From positions 1 to 64,000 of the forward strand of contig NZ_QETH01000009.1 in assembly GCF_003105115.1 (NCBI RefSeq): a stretch of DNA of 64,000 nucleotides, given 5' to 3'. Below, in pieces: positions 1 to 9,169 of this stretch. Position 1 is the stretch's first letter. Each line of letters opens with the position of its first letter. This DNA comes from Flavobacterium sp. HTF. Lineage in GTDB: Bacteria; Bacteroidota; Bacteroidia; Flavobacteriales; Flavobacteriaceae. The notes under the pieces are model-generated. The model searched no databases. It was not told the DNA's origin and was given only the letters and a program-made list of their open reading frames with translations. Position numbers and translations under genes: made by a program.

Positions 1-274
1 AATTAGTGTTATTGAATTTTCAAAAATAAAATAGTATAAATGTCAAATAGTGATTATTAAGAAGTTAATTTTTGTAATCCGTAATTCTTGCCTTAAATCT
101 TTAAAAAAGCAGTTTTCAATTCTTCTACTCACACAAAAGTTAATAAATTCGCTAATGAAAATGAAGAGGAAAAAGGGGTGAATTTGAGGTTTTAGAAATG
201 ACTTATACTATTAAATAGATATATAAAAGATTAACTAACCAGAATCAATTAATAACTAAAAACCAATTTAAAAC
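1..274. other. Leader region upstream of the porin gene
   Basis: AT-rich non-coding stretch with no ORF, RNA gene or clear hairpin that I can support. I see no well-formed TAnnTTTG -7 box close to the porin start. The closest AT-rich candidate, around 200-215, matches poorly. The promoter and any regulatory site of the porin remain unassigned. Confidence 0.4.
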
Positions 275-1345
275 ATGAAAAAAGTATTTCACATTTTAGC
301 CGCGATGTTAACCAGTTCTTTTGTATTTGCCCAGGAAGATAGTGAAACGACTACAGCCCCAGCAACCACATTCGCAGGATCTGCTGATGCGTATTATAAA
401 TATGATTTTTCAAAACAACTGAATGGATTAACGAGCTTTACCAACTCACAAGATTCATTCGAATTAGGAATGGCGTCCATAGAAGCTTCTCATTCATTCA
501 AAAAAGGATCTGTTTTTGTAGACTTAGGTTTCGGAAAAAGAGCAGGAGAATTTTCATATAATGAAACAACAGATAAAGATATTACAGCAAAATTTTTAAT
601 TAAACAATTGTATTTCACGTATGATATTACAGACAAGTTTAAAGTAGTTGCCGGTAGTTTCAGTACTCACATAGGGTATGAATTACTAGATGCGGTAGAT
701 AATAAAAACTACAGCATGTCATATGCTTTTTCATACGGACCATTTTTTAATACTGGTGTAAAGGCGCAATATACATCAGGAAAATTTACAGCTATGCTTG
801 GTATAACAAACCCGACTGATTTTAAATCAGCTATGGATGCCGGTACTAATCAAAAAACCTATATAGGACAATTGGGATATATAGGTGAAACAGGAAGTGC
901 TTATTTGAATTTCACATCAGGAAGTGCTAATCCGGTATCTGACGAAAATAAAACGCAGTTCGATTTTGTAGCTTCAAAATCAATAAGTGATAGTTTCGGG
1001 CTTGGATTTAATGCTACTTATGCTAAATCAAAAAATGATTTTGACAGCGAATTAGATGGTGAATGGTTTTCTGTGGTAGGATATGCTAATTATTCCTTCA
1101 AAGAAACTTTAAGTCTGGCTTACAGAATTGAATATTTTGATGCTAAAGATGCTCTAAATCTTGGAACTTTAAACGGATCAAGTGTATTTGCTAATACAGT
1201 TTCATTAAATTATAAAGTTGGTAATTTGACAATTATTCCTGAGTTAAGATATGACGCCGCTTCTGAAGATATTTTTGCAGACAGTGATGCTCTTCCGACA
1301 GGCGGATCGTTTTTTGCCCTACTTGCTACAACATACTCTTTCTAG
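275..1345 (+). CDS. Outer-membrane beta-barrel porin (OmpL/BBP2-like)
   Basis: A 356-residue exported protein with a signal peptide of about 19 residues (cleavage after FVFA, before QEDSE). A short Thr/Ala-rich linker leads into a barrel of alternating polar and aromatic beta strands that ends in the aromatic C-terminus typical of outer-membrane proteins (TTYSF). The phrases AYYKYDF near the N-terminus and YSYAFSYGP-like mid-protein strands match the putative beta-barrel porin-2 family of Bacteroidota, often described as porins of unknown substrate. In other genomes relatives often sit near ammonium transporters. That partner, if present, would lie upstream of this window. It is monocistronic here, with its own strong terminator. 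The substrate cannot be read from the sequence. Confidence 0.8.
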   Translation: MKKVFHILAAMLTSSFVFAQEDSETTTAPATTFAGSADAYYKYDFSKQLNGLTSFTNSQDSFELGMASIEASHSFKKGSVFVDLGFGKRAGEFSYNETTDKDITAKFLIKQLYFTYDITDKFKVVAGSFSTHIGYELLDAVDNKNYSMSYAFSYGPFFNTGVKAQYTSGKFTAMLGITNPTDFKSAMDAGTNQKTYIGQLGYIGETGSAYLNFTSGSANPVSDENKTQFDFVASKSISDSFGLGFNATYAKSKNDFDSELDGEWFSVVGYANYSFKETLSLAYRIEYFDAKDALNLGTLNGSSVFANTVSLNYKVGNLTIIPELRYDAASEDIFADSDALPTGGSFFALLATTYSF

Positions 1346-1377
1346 AGATAAAGATTGATATTTTTTTTTTTTTTTGG

Positions 1378-1416
1378 AGCTGTCGGAACACATCAAATGT
1401 TCTGGCAGCTTTTTTA
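1378..1416 (+). terminator. Intrinsic terminator of the porin gene
   Basis: A 13-bp stem (two G-U pairs) from agctgtcggaaca at 1378-1390 and tgttctggcagct at 1398-1410, loop of seven, followed by a T-run. A second T-run of 15 lies just upstream at 1361-1375. Confidence 0.9.
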
Positions 1417-1704
1417 TTTTTAGAAGTTAAGAGTAAGAGGTAAGAGTTGAGTGTTATAAGTTATAATTTAAGATTTAAGATTTAACGAGGGAAGTCGTCA
1501 TGAATAATTTGGCAAAGCAAACACAATCTTGTCATTCTGAGGAACGAAGAATGCTCACAAGTAATTCGATAAAGCAAACACAATCTACGAGTAATTTGAA
1601 AAAATCAATACCATAATCTATTTCGCCCACCCACGTGATCTGTATAAAAAAAAACGCATTTCTAAAGTTAGAAATGCGTTTTTATATTAATGTTTTGAAT
1701 AATA
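1417..1704. repeat. Intergenic region with degenerate dispersed repeat copies
   Basis: No gene. It holds a purine-rich stretch of short units (1424-1485, aagagtaagaggtaagag type), then two imperfect direct copies of an AAGCAAACACAATCT-ending unit at about 1506-1530 and 1563-1587. Between them is tgtcattctgaggaacgaag (about 1531-1550), related to the TCATTTCGACGAAGGAG repeats at 34379 and 52786. These look like decayed copies of a dispersed intergenic repeat. The stretch ends in the terminator of the amidase gene. Confidence 0.6.
1646..1685 (-). terminator. Terminator of the amidase gene, usable in both directions
   Basis: Perfect 11-bp stem aacgcatttct (1653-1663) with agaaatgcgtt (1670-1680), loop aaagtt, flanked by an A-run on one side and a T-run on the other. 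It can therefore end transcription from either strand. Confidence 0.85.
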
Positions 1705-2616
1705 CTATTGAAGCTGCTTTTTATAAATAGAATAAATAGTATCTATAGTTTTTCTGTCTAAAACAGAAGTGGCATCAGTTTGTATATAATGTAATTTAAA
1801 AGCCTGTATCGCTGCTGTTAAGTTCTTGGTGTTATAGCCAATAATACGTAAAGCAGGTTCTATTTTAAAATCAAAAGGAGCTTCTTCTAAAACTTCATCC
1901 GGCCATATTCCGAATCCTTTTTCAGCTAATGTCTTCCATGGAAATAACGCGCTTGGATCTTGTTTTCTGCCCGGAGCTATATCAGCATGTCCTAAAAAGT
2001 TTTGAGTAGGGATGTTGTAATCTTTTTTCAATTTTGTCAGAAGAGCAACCAAGCTGCTAATTTGCGCTTCCGTAAAAGGTTTAAAACCGTTATTATCCAG
2101 TTCAATACCGATAGAACTCGAATTTATATCAGTATTTTTCCCCCACGTAGATGCTCCGGCATGCCACGCTCTCAAATAATCATTAAGCATCTGAACCACT
2201 TTTCCGTTTTCCGAAATCACATAATGAGCACTCACCTGTGTTTTTGTTTTTGTAAAAGTATTTATTGTTTGCTGGATAGAATCTTGTGCAGTATGATGAA
2301 TAACAACAAAGCTTGGTTTTCTCAAATTGAAATTCACGGTACCAACCCATTCTGTGTTAATACCATTTAATAAAGCTGTTGAACCTGTCTTTGATAAAGT
2401 ATCTTTTACAATTCCTAATTGTCGTGCATACGTTGTGTCAATAACTAACGGACTCACAGAAGGAATTGGCTGGGCTTCTTTACTGGTAATTTGATTTTCT
2501 AAGGTTTTAAGCTGTTGGTCGTAAACTTTCTCAGTCTTTTTATAAGGATTGGTAGAGCAGGAAGTTATAATAATTGCCAAAAGCAGATAACAAAAATGTT
2601 TTTTAATCATAATCAA
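1705..2616 (-). CDS. N-acetylmuramoyl-L-alanine amidase, AmpD/AmiD-like lipoprotein
   Basis: A 303-residue lipoprotein. The hydrophobic signal ends in the lipobox ITSC with Cys20, so it should be anchored in a membrane on the periplasmic side. An Amidase_2 domain spans about residues 95-230. The expected zinc ligands are visible as His107 (in VVIHHTA), His210 (FLGHADIAPGRK) and Asp220, and the IGIELDNNG segment supplies the conserved Glu172. The family hydrolyses the amide bond between N-acetylmuramic acid and L-Ala in peptidoglycan. A further 70 residues follow the domain. The ATG two codons in (MIKKHF) may be the real start instead of MIM. It lies 27 bp behind the secreted helical protein and rimO, so it is probably co-transcribed with them. 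Confidence 0.88.
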   Translation of the reverse strand: MIMIKKHFCYLLLAIIITSCSTNPYKKTEKVYDQQLKTLENQITSKEAQPIPSVSPLVIDTTYARQLGIVKDTLSKTGSTALLNGINTEWVGTVNFNLRKPSFVVIHHTAQDSIQQTINTFTKTKTQVSAHYVISENGKVVQMLNDYLRAWHAGASTWGKNTDINSSSIGIELDNNGFKPFTEAQISSLVALLTKLKKDYNIPTQNFLGHADIAPGRKQDPSALFPWKTLAEKGFGIWPDEVLEEAPFDFKIEPALRIIGYNTKNLTAAIQAFKLHYIQTDATSVLDRKTIDTIYSIYKKQLQ

Positions 2617-2643
2617 TTACATTTTGGAATTAAGTTTAGACAA

Positions 2644-3192
2644 TTATTCAGCAACTTTTCCTGTTTCTGTGTCTTCTTTTATTTCCTTATTTTCTTTAGT
2701 GTCTTTTTTCTTTTTAGACTTTGATTTAGTTTTTTTGATCTCTTTGAAATTATCCATAAAGTTGGTATATTTTTCAATCTGATCCGGATTAAGGAAAGCT
2801 GTAATTTTTTTATTAGTACTTTCTCTTAAAGCTTTCATTTGCTCAATTTTTTCATCCTGGCTGCTGCTTTCGTTTTTCAACAGCACACCTTGTTCTCTCA
2901 TACTGTCAGCCAAAACATTCGTAATTGCAATAGCCTGAAGTTCATCAAGTTTTACTTCCGGTTTCATTTGCTCAACAATTTTTGCGGCAGTTTCTTCAGC
3001 AGGAACTTCTTTAGGTTTACTTGGTGAGCTTTGCGGACCCTGCATCATGCTTCTGTCCATTCCCATTCCGCCGCCTCTTCCGTAACCGCCTCCGCCATAA
3101 CCATTGTTATATCCGTTTCCGTATTGAGCAGAAACAGTGTTCATGCATAATAAGGTAAAAACCAAAAGAATAAAAGATTGAATAGACTTCAT
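2644..3192 (-). CDS. Secreted Gly-rich/helical protein of unknown function
   Basis: I place the start at the internal ATG (MKSIQSF) because a signal peptide begins there and ends at VSAQ. That gives 182 residues. The frame could be extended by five codons upstream. After the signal comes a Gly/Tyr/Met-rich segment (about 20 residues rich in GGG and GY), then Pro/Lys, then a helical region whose KALRESTNKKI and LNPDQIEKY phrases resemble the LTxxQ/Spy-type helical periplasmic proteins. The tail is a long run of Lys and Glu. It is placed between rimO and the amidase gene with short gaps. The resemblance to Spy is only in pattern, and no function is claimed. Confidence 0.6.
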   Translation of the reverse strand: MKSIQSFILLVFTLLCMNTVSAQYGNGYNNGYGGGGYGRGGGMGMDRSMMQGPQSSPSKPKEVPAEETAAKIVEQMKPEVKLDELQAIAITNVLADSMREQGVLLKNESSSQDEKIEQMKALRESTNKKITAFLNPDQIEKYTNFMDNFKEIKKTKSKSKKKKDTKENKEIKEDTETGKVAE

Positions 3193-3231
3193 AAAAGTAT
3201 GTATCAAAAGTTAGCAATATATATTGTAAAT

Positions 3232-4545
3232 TTAAGCAGGTTCTCCGTATAAATCAAATTCTGTTGCTTCAATTATCTTAATGTTAACAAAATCACCTGT
3301 TTTTAAATAATATTTTGATGCATCAATCAGGACTTCATTGTCAACATCAGGGCTGTCAAACTCTGTTCTTCCCACAAAATGAGCACCTTCTTTTCTGTCA
3401 ATAATACATTTGAAAACTTTTCCAACTTTTTCCTGATTCAGGTCCCATGAAATTTGAGATTGTAATTCCATAATTTCATTTGCTCTTGCTTGCTTTACAT
3501 CATCCGGTACATTATCTTCAAGTAAATAAGCATGAGTATTTTCTTCATGAGAATAAGCAAAACATCCCATACGGTCAAATTTCATTTCCTGAACAAAATC
3601 TTTTAAGATTTCAAAATCTTCCTGAGTTTCGCCAGGATAGCCAACAATTAATGTTGTTCTGATCGCCATTCCGGGAACGGCTGCACGGAAATCTTTTAAT
3701 AACTGTGTTGTTTTAGCCTGAGTTGTTCCGCGACGCATTGATTTCAAAATTGAATCTGAAATATGCTGTAATGGAATGTCAATATAATTACAAATCTTAG
3801 GCTCACGTTTCATGATTTCCAAAACATCCATTGGGAAACCTGTAGGGAAAGCATAATGCAAACGAATCCACTCAATACCTTCTACTTTTACCAAAGCTTC
3901 CAGTAATTCGCCAAGATTTCTCTTTTTATAAAGATCAAGACCATAATAAGTTAAGTCCTGTGCAATTAAAATTAATTCCTTAACACCATTTTTGGCTAGA
4001 CCTTGTGCTTCTTTTACTAATTTTTCAATTGGTTGTGAAACATGAGAACCACGCATCAATGGAATCGCGCAGAAACTGCAGGGTCTGTCGCAGCCTTCGG
4101 CAATTTTAAGGTAAGCATAATTTTTTGGAGTTGTCGTTAATCGCTCTCCAAGTAGTTCATGTTTATAATCGGCTCCTAAAGCTTTCAACAATTGTGGTAA
4201 TTCAGTTGTACCAAAATATTGATCTACGTTCGGAATTTCTTTTTCTAAATCTGGTCTGTAACGCTCAGATAAACATCCTGTCACAAAAACTTTATCAACA
4301 ATTCCTTTGTCTTTTTTATCTGCGTACTCCAAAATCATGTTAACCGACTCTGCTTTGGCATTATCAATAAAACCACAAGTGTTTATTACAATAATGTTTC
4401 CTTCTCTTTCTGCAGGAGCCTCGTGTTCAACCTCTTTTCCATTTGCACGAAGCTGTCCCATAAGGACTTCGCTATCATATACATTCTTTGAACACCCAAG
4501 AGTGATTACGTTAATTTTGTTCTTTTTTAAAGACTTGGTTCTCAT
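3232..4545 (-). CDS. rimO: Ribosomal protein S12 methylthiotransferase
   Basis: A 437-residue radical-SAM enzyme that adds a methylthio group to an aspartate of ribosomal protein S12. The N-terminal MTTase domain has the three cysteines of the auxiliary 4Fe-4S cluster at Cys18 (TLGCSK), Cys57 (NTCGFID) and Cys91 (TGCLSERY). The radical-SAM CxxxCxxC is at Cys152, Cys156 and Cys159 (CDRPCSFC). A C-terminal TRAM domain ends the protein, and length and order match RimO rather than MiaB. A TAATTTTG -7 box lies upstream on the minus strand at 4565-4572. It appears to lead a small operon with the secreted helical protein and the amidase. Confidence 0.95.
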   Translation of the reverse strand: MRTKSLKKNKINVITLGCSKNVYDSEVLMGQLRANGKEVEHEAPAEREGNIIVINTCGFIDNAKAESVNMILEYADKKDKGIVDKVFVTGCLSERYRPDLEKEIPNVDQYFGTTELPQLLKALGADYKHELLGERLTTTPKNYAYLKIAEGCDRPCSFCAIPLMRGSHVSQPIEKLVKEAQGLAKNGVKELILIAQDLTYYGLDLYKKRNLGELLEALVKVEGIEWIRLHYAFPTGFPMDVLEIMKREPKICNYIDIPLQHISDSILKSMRRGTTQAKTTQLLKDFRAAVPGMAIRTTLIVGYPGETQEDFEILKDFVQEMKFDRMGCFAYSHEENTHAYLLEDNVPDDVKQARANEIMELQSQISWDLNQEKVGKVFKCIIDRKEGAHFVGRTEFDSPDVDNEVLIDASKYYLKTGDFVNIKIIEATEFDLYGEPA

Positions 4546-4564
4546 ACTTTTATAAATTGGAGTG

Positions 4565-4572
4565 CAAAATTA
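4565..4572 (-). promoter_or_regulatory. Putative -7 box of the rimO promoter
   Basis: Minus-strand TAATTTTG matches the Bacteroidota consensus TAnnTTTG about 20 nt before the rimO ATG. I see no TTG at the usual -33 spacing. Confidence 0.5.
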
Positions 4573-4649
4573 CACTTTTTTATTCAAACACCGCTTGTTT
4601 CCTTTTCTTTTAGATGTTTTTTATGAAGGAAATCTGACTGGTTAGGGTT

Positions 4650-4684
4650 AAAAAAAATCCGCCAGGTTATAATACCTGACGGAA
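4650..4684 (-). terminator. Terminator behind the OmpP1-like gene
   Basis: Stem tccgccaggt / acctgacgga with one mismatch and loop tataat, next to an A-run at 4650-4657 that reads as a U-run on the minus strand. It separates the outer-membrane protein gene from rimO. Confidence 0.8.
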
Positions 4685-4710
4685 ATTTTCATTCATCTAT
4701 TTATTCTTAA

Positions 4711-6213
4711 TTACAATTCAAATAATAAGGTCAAAGAAATATTATTCAGTTTCGATGAAATGTTTGCTCCGTCTGTAAATCCGCGTTCAAAAAATCCCTG
4801 ATTTGATTTTCTTTCTAAATAAGAATAAGCCAAATCTAATTTTGTAGAGCCAAAATTATAACCCAAACCACCTGAATAGCTGTTTAAATCGCCAATTGTA
4901 GTTCCATTTTTATAAGGACTTCCTTCAAAACGATATCCGCCACGTAAGCTTAATTGTTTGATTTTGTATTCTGCACCAATTCTCAATTCTCCTGCAGTGG
5001 TAAGATTATCGCTCATGTCGCTATTTAATCTTCTGAATACTTCATCATTTGTAGGCTTGAATTTTGTATTGCTATAATCTTTAATCGAGTAGTCAATGCT
5101 AATCAAACCGGATTTTCCAAATACATATGCTCCGCTAAAAGTAAATTTCCCCGGAGTTTGTAGCTTATAAGGATCGTAAATATTTATAGTGTCTGGATTT
5201 ACTGAGTAATTTGTTGGTGGTCCTGTAGAAGCCTCCAGTGTAGTATATAAACTTTGTGAAATTTCATCATACAGCTCGTACCATGTATTTGATTCATAAG
5301 CTAAACCAAGACGGAAAGATTCTGTAACTTTAGCGATTGCTCCAAGCTGAAAAGAAAATCCATTTCCGTAAGTATATTGTTCGTTGTTAAAACGCAAACT
5401 TGATATAGTGTAACCAGGTAGAAGATCGTTAAAGTTGTCTTCGTAAAAACTGCTGGATCTTCTGTAATCAGTAACGTGAAAATTAAGGTTTGCTCCTAAA
5501 TAAATACGGTCCTGGTATGAAGTAGCGATGTTAAAGCTTACTTTGCTGTTGTATCCTCTTTCATTAACTTCGTTTTCGTGATAGTAATCGCCTCCGGCAG
5601 GAACGTTTGTCGTGTACCCTGTATTATTGTCGTTTTCAGAGTTAGGATTAATTACATGCCCATAATACCCAAAATAGGCTTGCTGCTCATCGTAAAACTG
5701 ATCTCTGTAGTCAATTCCTGTTACATTGCCTAATGGAATTCCATTGGCATAATCTAAAAAATAAGCATCTATAGAATGTGTTGGGTTTGTTCCAAAAGAA
5801 ACAGTGTTGTTGTCGAAATTGTTTGTAGTTTCATAAGTTGCTCCAATAGCGATTTTTTTCCAATTGCTATTCGGGCTTCTGTCGTGGAAAACAAAAACAC
5901 CACCTGCCTGGTTTAAAATAAAAGAATTCTCTTTTTCGCTTGTCTTAGTTCCAAAATAATCAGAGTTGTTTTTGATATTTTGATTGCTTAAAGTTATTCC
6001 AACCTGATTGTTAGAAAAGACAGCAGATCCTGCAGGGTTGACGCTTAGTGCAGACAAGTCACCACCCACGGCTCCAAAGGCACCACCCATTGCCCTGAAT
6101 CTTGCGGTTCCTGTTAAATTGTCCTGTGCATAACGCATAGCATCAGAAACTTCCTGAGAATGTGAGACGCTAAAAGATAGTCCTGTTATAAAAAGGAATA
6201 ATATTTTTTTCAT
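4711..6213 (-). CDS. OmpP1/FadL/TodX-family outer-membrane transport protein
   Basis: A 500-residue protein with a signal peptide ending near SVSHSQ. The N-terminus contains the family feature of small residues around a Gly/Ala-rich segment (RAMGGAFGAVGGDLSALSVNPAG), the part that in FadL forms the hatch in the barrel. The rest is a series of beta strands, ending with SLTLLFEL. FadL-type proteins let hydrophobic compounds pass the outer membrane. The substrate here is unknown. It sits 50 bp behind the Gly/Tyr-rich lipoprotein gene in the same direction and is probably co-transcribed with it. Confidence 0.85.
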   Translation of the reverse strand: MKKILFLFITGLSFSVSHSQEVSDAMRYAQDNLTGTARFRAMGGAFGAVGGDLSALSVNPAGSAVFSNNQVGITLSNQNIKNNSDYFGTKTSEKENSFILNQAGGVFVFHDRSPNSNWKKIAIGATYETTNNFDNNTVSFGTNPTHSIDAYFLDYANGIPLGNVTGIDYRDQFYDEQQAYFGYYGHVINPNSENDNNTGYTTNVPAGGDYYHENEVNERGYNSKVSFNIATSYQDRIYLGANLNFHVTDYRRSSSFYEDNFNDLLPGYTISSLRFNNEQYTYGNGFSFQLGAIAKVTESFRLGLAYESNTWYELYDEISQSLYTTLEASTGPPTNYSVNPDTINIYDPYKLQTPGKFTFSGAYVFGKSGLISIDYSIKDYSNTKFKPTNDEVFRRLNSDMSDNLTTAGELRIGAEYKIKQLSLRGGYRFEGSPYKNGTTIGDLNSYSGGLGYNFGSTKLDLAYSYLERKSNQGFFERGFTDGANISSKLNNISLTLLFEL

Positions 6214-6263
6214 TTTGATTGAATTTTAGATGATTTAAGGATTGGATTGGCTGAAAAAGAAAA

Positions 6264-7286
6264 TTATCTTCTTCCTCCACCGCCTCCGCCGCCGTAAGAT
6301 CTTCCTCCGCCGCCACCGCCGCCTGATGATCTCACGCTTCCTCCGCCGCTGTTGCCTGATGAGCGTGATGGGCTAGGAGAGTAGCTTCTTGATGAATTGT
6401 TATTTGCGCCGTTATTATAGTTGTAACTTCTGTTTGTGGTCGTGGTAGAGCTATTGCTTGATCTTCTGTTAGAATAATCATAACCGCTGTTTCCTTGTGT
6501 AGTGCTTCTTCTGTTAGTAAAGCTTGGATTTGTTGCTCTGCCATTTACAGAAGAACCTCTTCTAAAATCAGTATATTCACTTCTTCTGTTTGTGTTATAG
6601 CTGTTTCTGTTTGTATAGCTTCTGTTGGTATAATTTCTGTTTGTGAAATTTCTATCACTGTAGCTTCTGTTTGAGGCATAACTTCTGTTTGAGGTATAAT
6701 TTCTTCCTCCATAATAAGCCGCAGAACCTCTTCTTCCATAACTGTAAGAATAGTTATTGTATCCATAATAACCACCGCCCCAGTATCCTGGATATCCCCA
6801 TCCGTAACCAGGTCCCCAGTAGCCGGAATAACCCCATCCATATCCAGGGTATCCCCAATAGCCACCATAACCACCGTATCCATAACCCCATCCGTAATAA
6901 GGATATCCAAATCCAAATCCGAATGACCATGTTGGGTCTGAGTAAAGATTTACGGAAACTTCAGAATTGCTGCTTCCCCATGCAGGATAAGCAACTGCTG
7001 CTGTTTGTGTACTGTCGTTTTCAGGATAATTACTGTAATTATCTACATCTGTAAAAATTTCAGTTGGCTGATCGTCATCTTGTAAAGATTTAAAGTAATC
7101 TTTATATTGATTATTAGTGTTTGAGGTATTTGTTTGTGCGTACGTGTTTGGTCTGCTACCATAAACTCCGTCATTATCATAATATGATGTATTTTGGTAA
7201 GAACCACACGATACTGCTAGAAAACTCAGTAATCCAGTAAAGTAAAAAAGACTTGAGTTTCGGCGAAGAGAAATAGAAGTTTTCAT
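6264..7286 (-). CDS. Low-complexity Gly/Tyr/Ser/Asn-rich lipoprotein
   Basis: A 340-residue lipoprotein (signal ending in AVSC, Cys about 27). An acidic linker of about 70 residues follows, then a run of GYGYGGYGGYWG-type repeats (about residues 120-185), a Ser/Asn/Arg/Tyr segment with repeated NRSY and NRNYT units, and a C-terminal tail made mostly of Gly, Ser and Arg. I see no catalytic domain. The repeats suggest a flexible or adhesive surface protein. The DNA is repetitive enough to create long spurious ORFs in other frames. It precedes the OmpP1-like gene and is divergent from proS. Confidence 0.7.
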   Translation of the reverse strand: MKTSISLRRNSSLFYFTGLLSFLAVSCGSYQNTSYYDNDGVYGSRPNTYAQTNTSNTNNQYKDYFKSLQDDDQPTEIFTDVDNYSNYPENDSTQTAAVAYPAWGSSNSEVSVNLYSDPTWSFGFGFGYPYYGWGYGYGGYGGYWGYPGYGWGYSGYWGPGYGWGYPGYWGGGYYGYNNYSYSYGRRGSAAYYGGRNYTSNRSYASNRSYSDRNFTNRNYTNRSYTNRNSYNTNRRSEYTDFRRGSSVNGRATNPSFTNRRSTTQGNSGYDYSNRRSSNSSTTTTNRSYNYNNGANNNSSRSYSPSPSRSSGNSGGGSVRSSGGGGGGGRSYGGGGGGGRR

Positions 7287-7316
7287 ATCTGTGGTGTTTT
7301 TTATTGTTGCACATTA

Positions 7317-7324
7317 CAAAAATA
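7317..7324 (-). promoter_or_regulatory. Putative -7 box for the lipoprotein/OmpP1 operon
   Basis: Minus-strand TATTTTTG about 30 nt before the lipoprotein ATG, in the 101-bp divergent gap shared with proS. No -33 TTG at standard spacing is seen. The proS promoter in the same gap is not obvious. Confidence 0.5.
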
Positions 7325-7387
7325 GTTAGTTTTGTCAAACTATTTAGTTAAAATTATTAAAACAAAATTTGTGCCAAACTATTCAAT

Positions 7388-8866
7388 ATGAGTAAGAACC
7401 TCACTACAAGATCAGAAGATTATTCAAAGTGGTATAACGAGCTGGTTGTTAAAGCAGATCTAGCTGAAAATTCAGGAGTTAGAGGATGTATGGTTATTAA
7501 ACCATACGGATATGCGATTTGGGAAAAAATGCAGGCTGAGCTTGACAGAATGTTTAAAGAAACAGGACATCAGAATGCTTACTTTCCTCTATTCGTGCCA
7601 AAAAGCATGTTCGAGGCTGAGGAGAAGAATGCAGAAGGATTTGCGAAAGAATGTGCTATTGTGACACATTACAGATTAAAAAATGATCCGGATAAACCTG
7701 GAAAATTAATGGTTGACCCGAATGCAAAACTGGAGGAAGAACTTATCGTTCGGCCAACTAGTGAGGCTATCATATGGTCTACATATAAAGGATGGGTGCA
7801 ATCTTACAGGGATTTACCTCTGTTGATCAATCAATGGGCTAATGTGGTGCGTTGGGAAATGCGTACCCGTTTGTTTTTGAGAACTGCGGAATTTTTATGG
7901 CAAGAAGGGCACACGGCGCATGCTACAAAGGCAGAAGCTTTAGAGGAGTCTGAAAAAATGATGAACGTTTATGCCGATTTTGTTGAGAATTTCATGGCTA
8001 TTCCGGTTGTTAAAGGTATAAAGACTGAGACGGAACGTTTTGCCGGTGCTGATGAAACCTATTGCATTGAAGCATTGATGCAGGACGGAAAAGCGCTTCA
8101 GGCTGGAACATCGCACTTCTTAGGTCAAAATTTCGCAAAAGCATTTGATGTAAAGTTTGCTAATGCTGAAGGGAAACAGGAACACGTATGGGGAACTTCA
8201 TGGGGAGTTTCAACTCGTTTGATGGGGGCTTTGGTAATGACACATTCTGATGATCAGGGATTGGTCCTTCCTCCAAATTTAGCGCCTATACAAGTGGTAA
8301 TAGTTCCTATTCATAAAACGGATGAGCAATTAGGTGAAATCACAACAGCAGTGAATGAATTAGTAGCGAAACTAAGAAAACTGAAAATTTCGGTTAAATA
8401 TGATGACAGAACAACTCAGAAACCAGGATTCAAGTTTGCTGAATGGGAATTAAAAGGAGTTCCTGTCCGAATTGCTGTAGGTCCTAAAGATTTAGAAAAC
8501 GGAACTTTTGAAGTTGCAAGGCGTGATACTTTGACAAAAGAAGTTGTTTCTGGTGAAGGAATCGTAAATTATATAAATGACTTGTTAGAACAGATCCAAA
8601 ACGATTTATTTAATAAAGCATTAGATTATCGTAATACACATATTACGGAAGTAAATAGTTTTGAGGAGTTTAAAGAAATATTAGATGGAAAAGGTGGTTT
8701 TGTATCGGCTCATTGGGACGGTACTGCTGCTACTGAAGAAAAAATAAAAGACTTAACAAAAGCAACAATTCGTTGTATTCCTTTGGATGCAGTAGAAGAG
8801 GCGGGAACCTGCGTATTTACTGGGAATCCTTCTGCGAAAAGAGTGTTGTTTGCAAAGGCATATTAA
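7388..8866 (+). CDS. proS: Prolyl-tRNA synthetase, archaeal/eukaryotic type
   Basis: A 492-residue class II aminoacyl-tRNA synthetase that charges tRNA-Pro in the cytoplasm. Motif 2 is seen in the segment [15 protein letters not shown] to [17 protein letters not shown], and the proline-site region in [15 protein letters not shown]. It lacks the editing (INS) domain found in the longer bacterial ProS and has the C-terminal extension ending in KAY, as in ProS type 3. The anticodon-binding domain begins about residue 290 ([10 protein letters not shown]). This type is usual in Bacteroidota. It is followed by the tRNA-Glu cluster. Confidence 0.96.
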   Translation: MSKNLTTRSEDYSKWYNELVVKADLAENSGVRGCMVIKPYGYAIWEKMQAELDRMFKETGHQNAYFPLFVPKSMFEAEEKNAEGFAKECAIVTHYRLKNDPDKPGKLMVDPNAKLEEELIVRPTSEAIIWSTYKGWVQSYRDLPLLINQWANVVRWEMRTRLFLRTAEFLWQEGHTAHATKAEALEESEKMMNVYADFVENFMAIPVVKGIKTETERFAGADETYCIEALMQDGKALQAGTSHFLGQNFAKAFDVKFANAEGKQEHVWGTSWGVSTRLMGALVMTHSDDQGLVLPPNLAPIQVVIVPIHKTDEQLGEITTAVNELVAKLRKLKISVKYDDRTTQKPGFKFAEWELKGVPVRIAVGPKDLENGTFEVARRDTLTKEVVSGEGIVNYINDLLEQIQNDLFNKALDYRNTHITEVNSFEEFKEILDGKGGFVSAHWDGTAATEEKIKDLTKATIRCIPLDAVEEAGTCVFTGNPSAKRVLFAKAY

Positions 8867-8894
8867 TTTTTTTTAATTTTTTTTGCATCAGCTA

Positions 8895-8924
8895 TTGTAC
8901 ATCTTAAAAATAGTTGTATTTTTG
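8895..8924 (+). promoter_or_regulatory. Promoter of the tRNA-Glu cluster
   Basis: TTG at 8895-8897, a 19-nt spacer, and TATTTTTG at 8917-8924. This is a full match to the Bacteroidota promoter pattern TTG-N17-23-TAnnTTTG. Transcription should start near 8931, just before the first tRNA. Confidence 0.85.
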
Positions 8925-8944
8925 CATCCGCATTAGAGAAACAC

Positions 8945-9016
8945 GGTCCGTTCGTCTATCGGTTAGGACGCCAGGTTTTCATCCTGGTAAGGGGGGTTCG
9001 ATTCCCCCACGGACTA
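8945..9016 (+). tRNA. tRNA-Glu (UUC)
   Basis: A 72-nt cloverleaf. Acceptor ggtccgt pairs with acggact (G-U first pair), the anticodon stem ccagg/cctgg holds loop ttttcat with anticodon TTC, and the T-arm ggggg-ttcgatt-ccccc is standard. CCA is not encoded. Identical in sequence to the next copy. Confidence 0.96.
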
Positions 9017-9056
9017 CTTTTTTTTCTGCGAATTAAGTTATTTAGCTTGATGTTTT

Positions 9057-9128
9057 GGTCCGTTCGTCTATCGGTTAGGACGCCAGGTTTTCATCCTGGT
9101 AAGGGGGGTTCGATTCCCCCACGGACTA
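9057..9128 (+). tRNA. tRNA-Glu (UUC), second copy
   Basis: Identical 72-nt repeat of the first tRNA-Glu, 40 bp further on. Same anticodon TTC and the same arms. It probably shares the promoter at 8895-8924. Confidence 0.96.
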
Positions 9129-9169
9129 CAATTTTGATCATTTAGATTGAAGAGAACTTAGAAGACGCT

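Noticed and set aside
2002..2370. 122-codon plus-strand ORF within the amidase gene
   Set aside because: The opposite strand encodes conserved zinc-binding motifs. The plus-strand product has no similarity to any family known to me and no promoter or start signal.
6545..7054. Long ORFs on both strands opposite the Gly/Tyr-rich lipoprotein gene
   Set aside because: They are shadows caused by low-complexity DNA. Their deduced proteins are repeats of Met, Ile, Thr and Asp or of His and Asn, with no recognisable domain or start signal.
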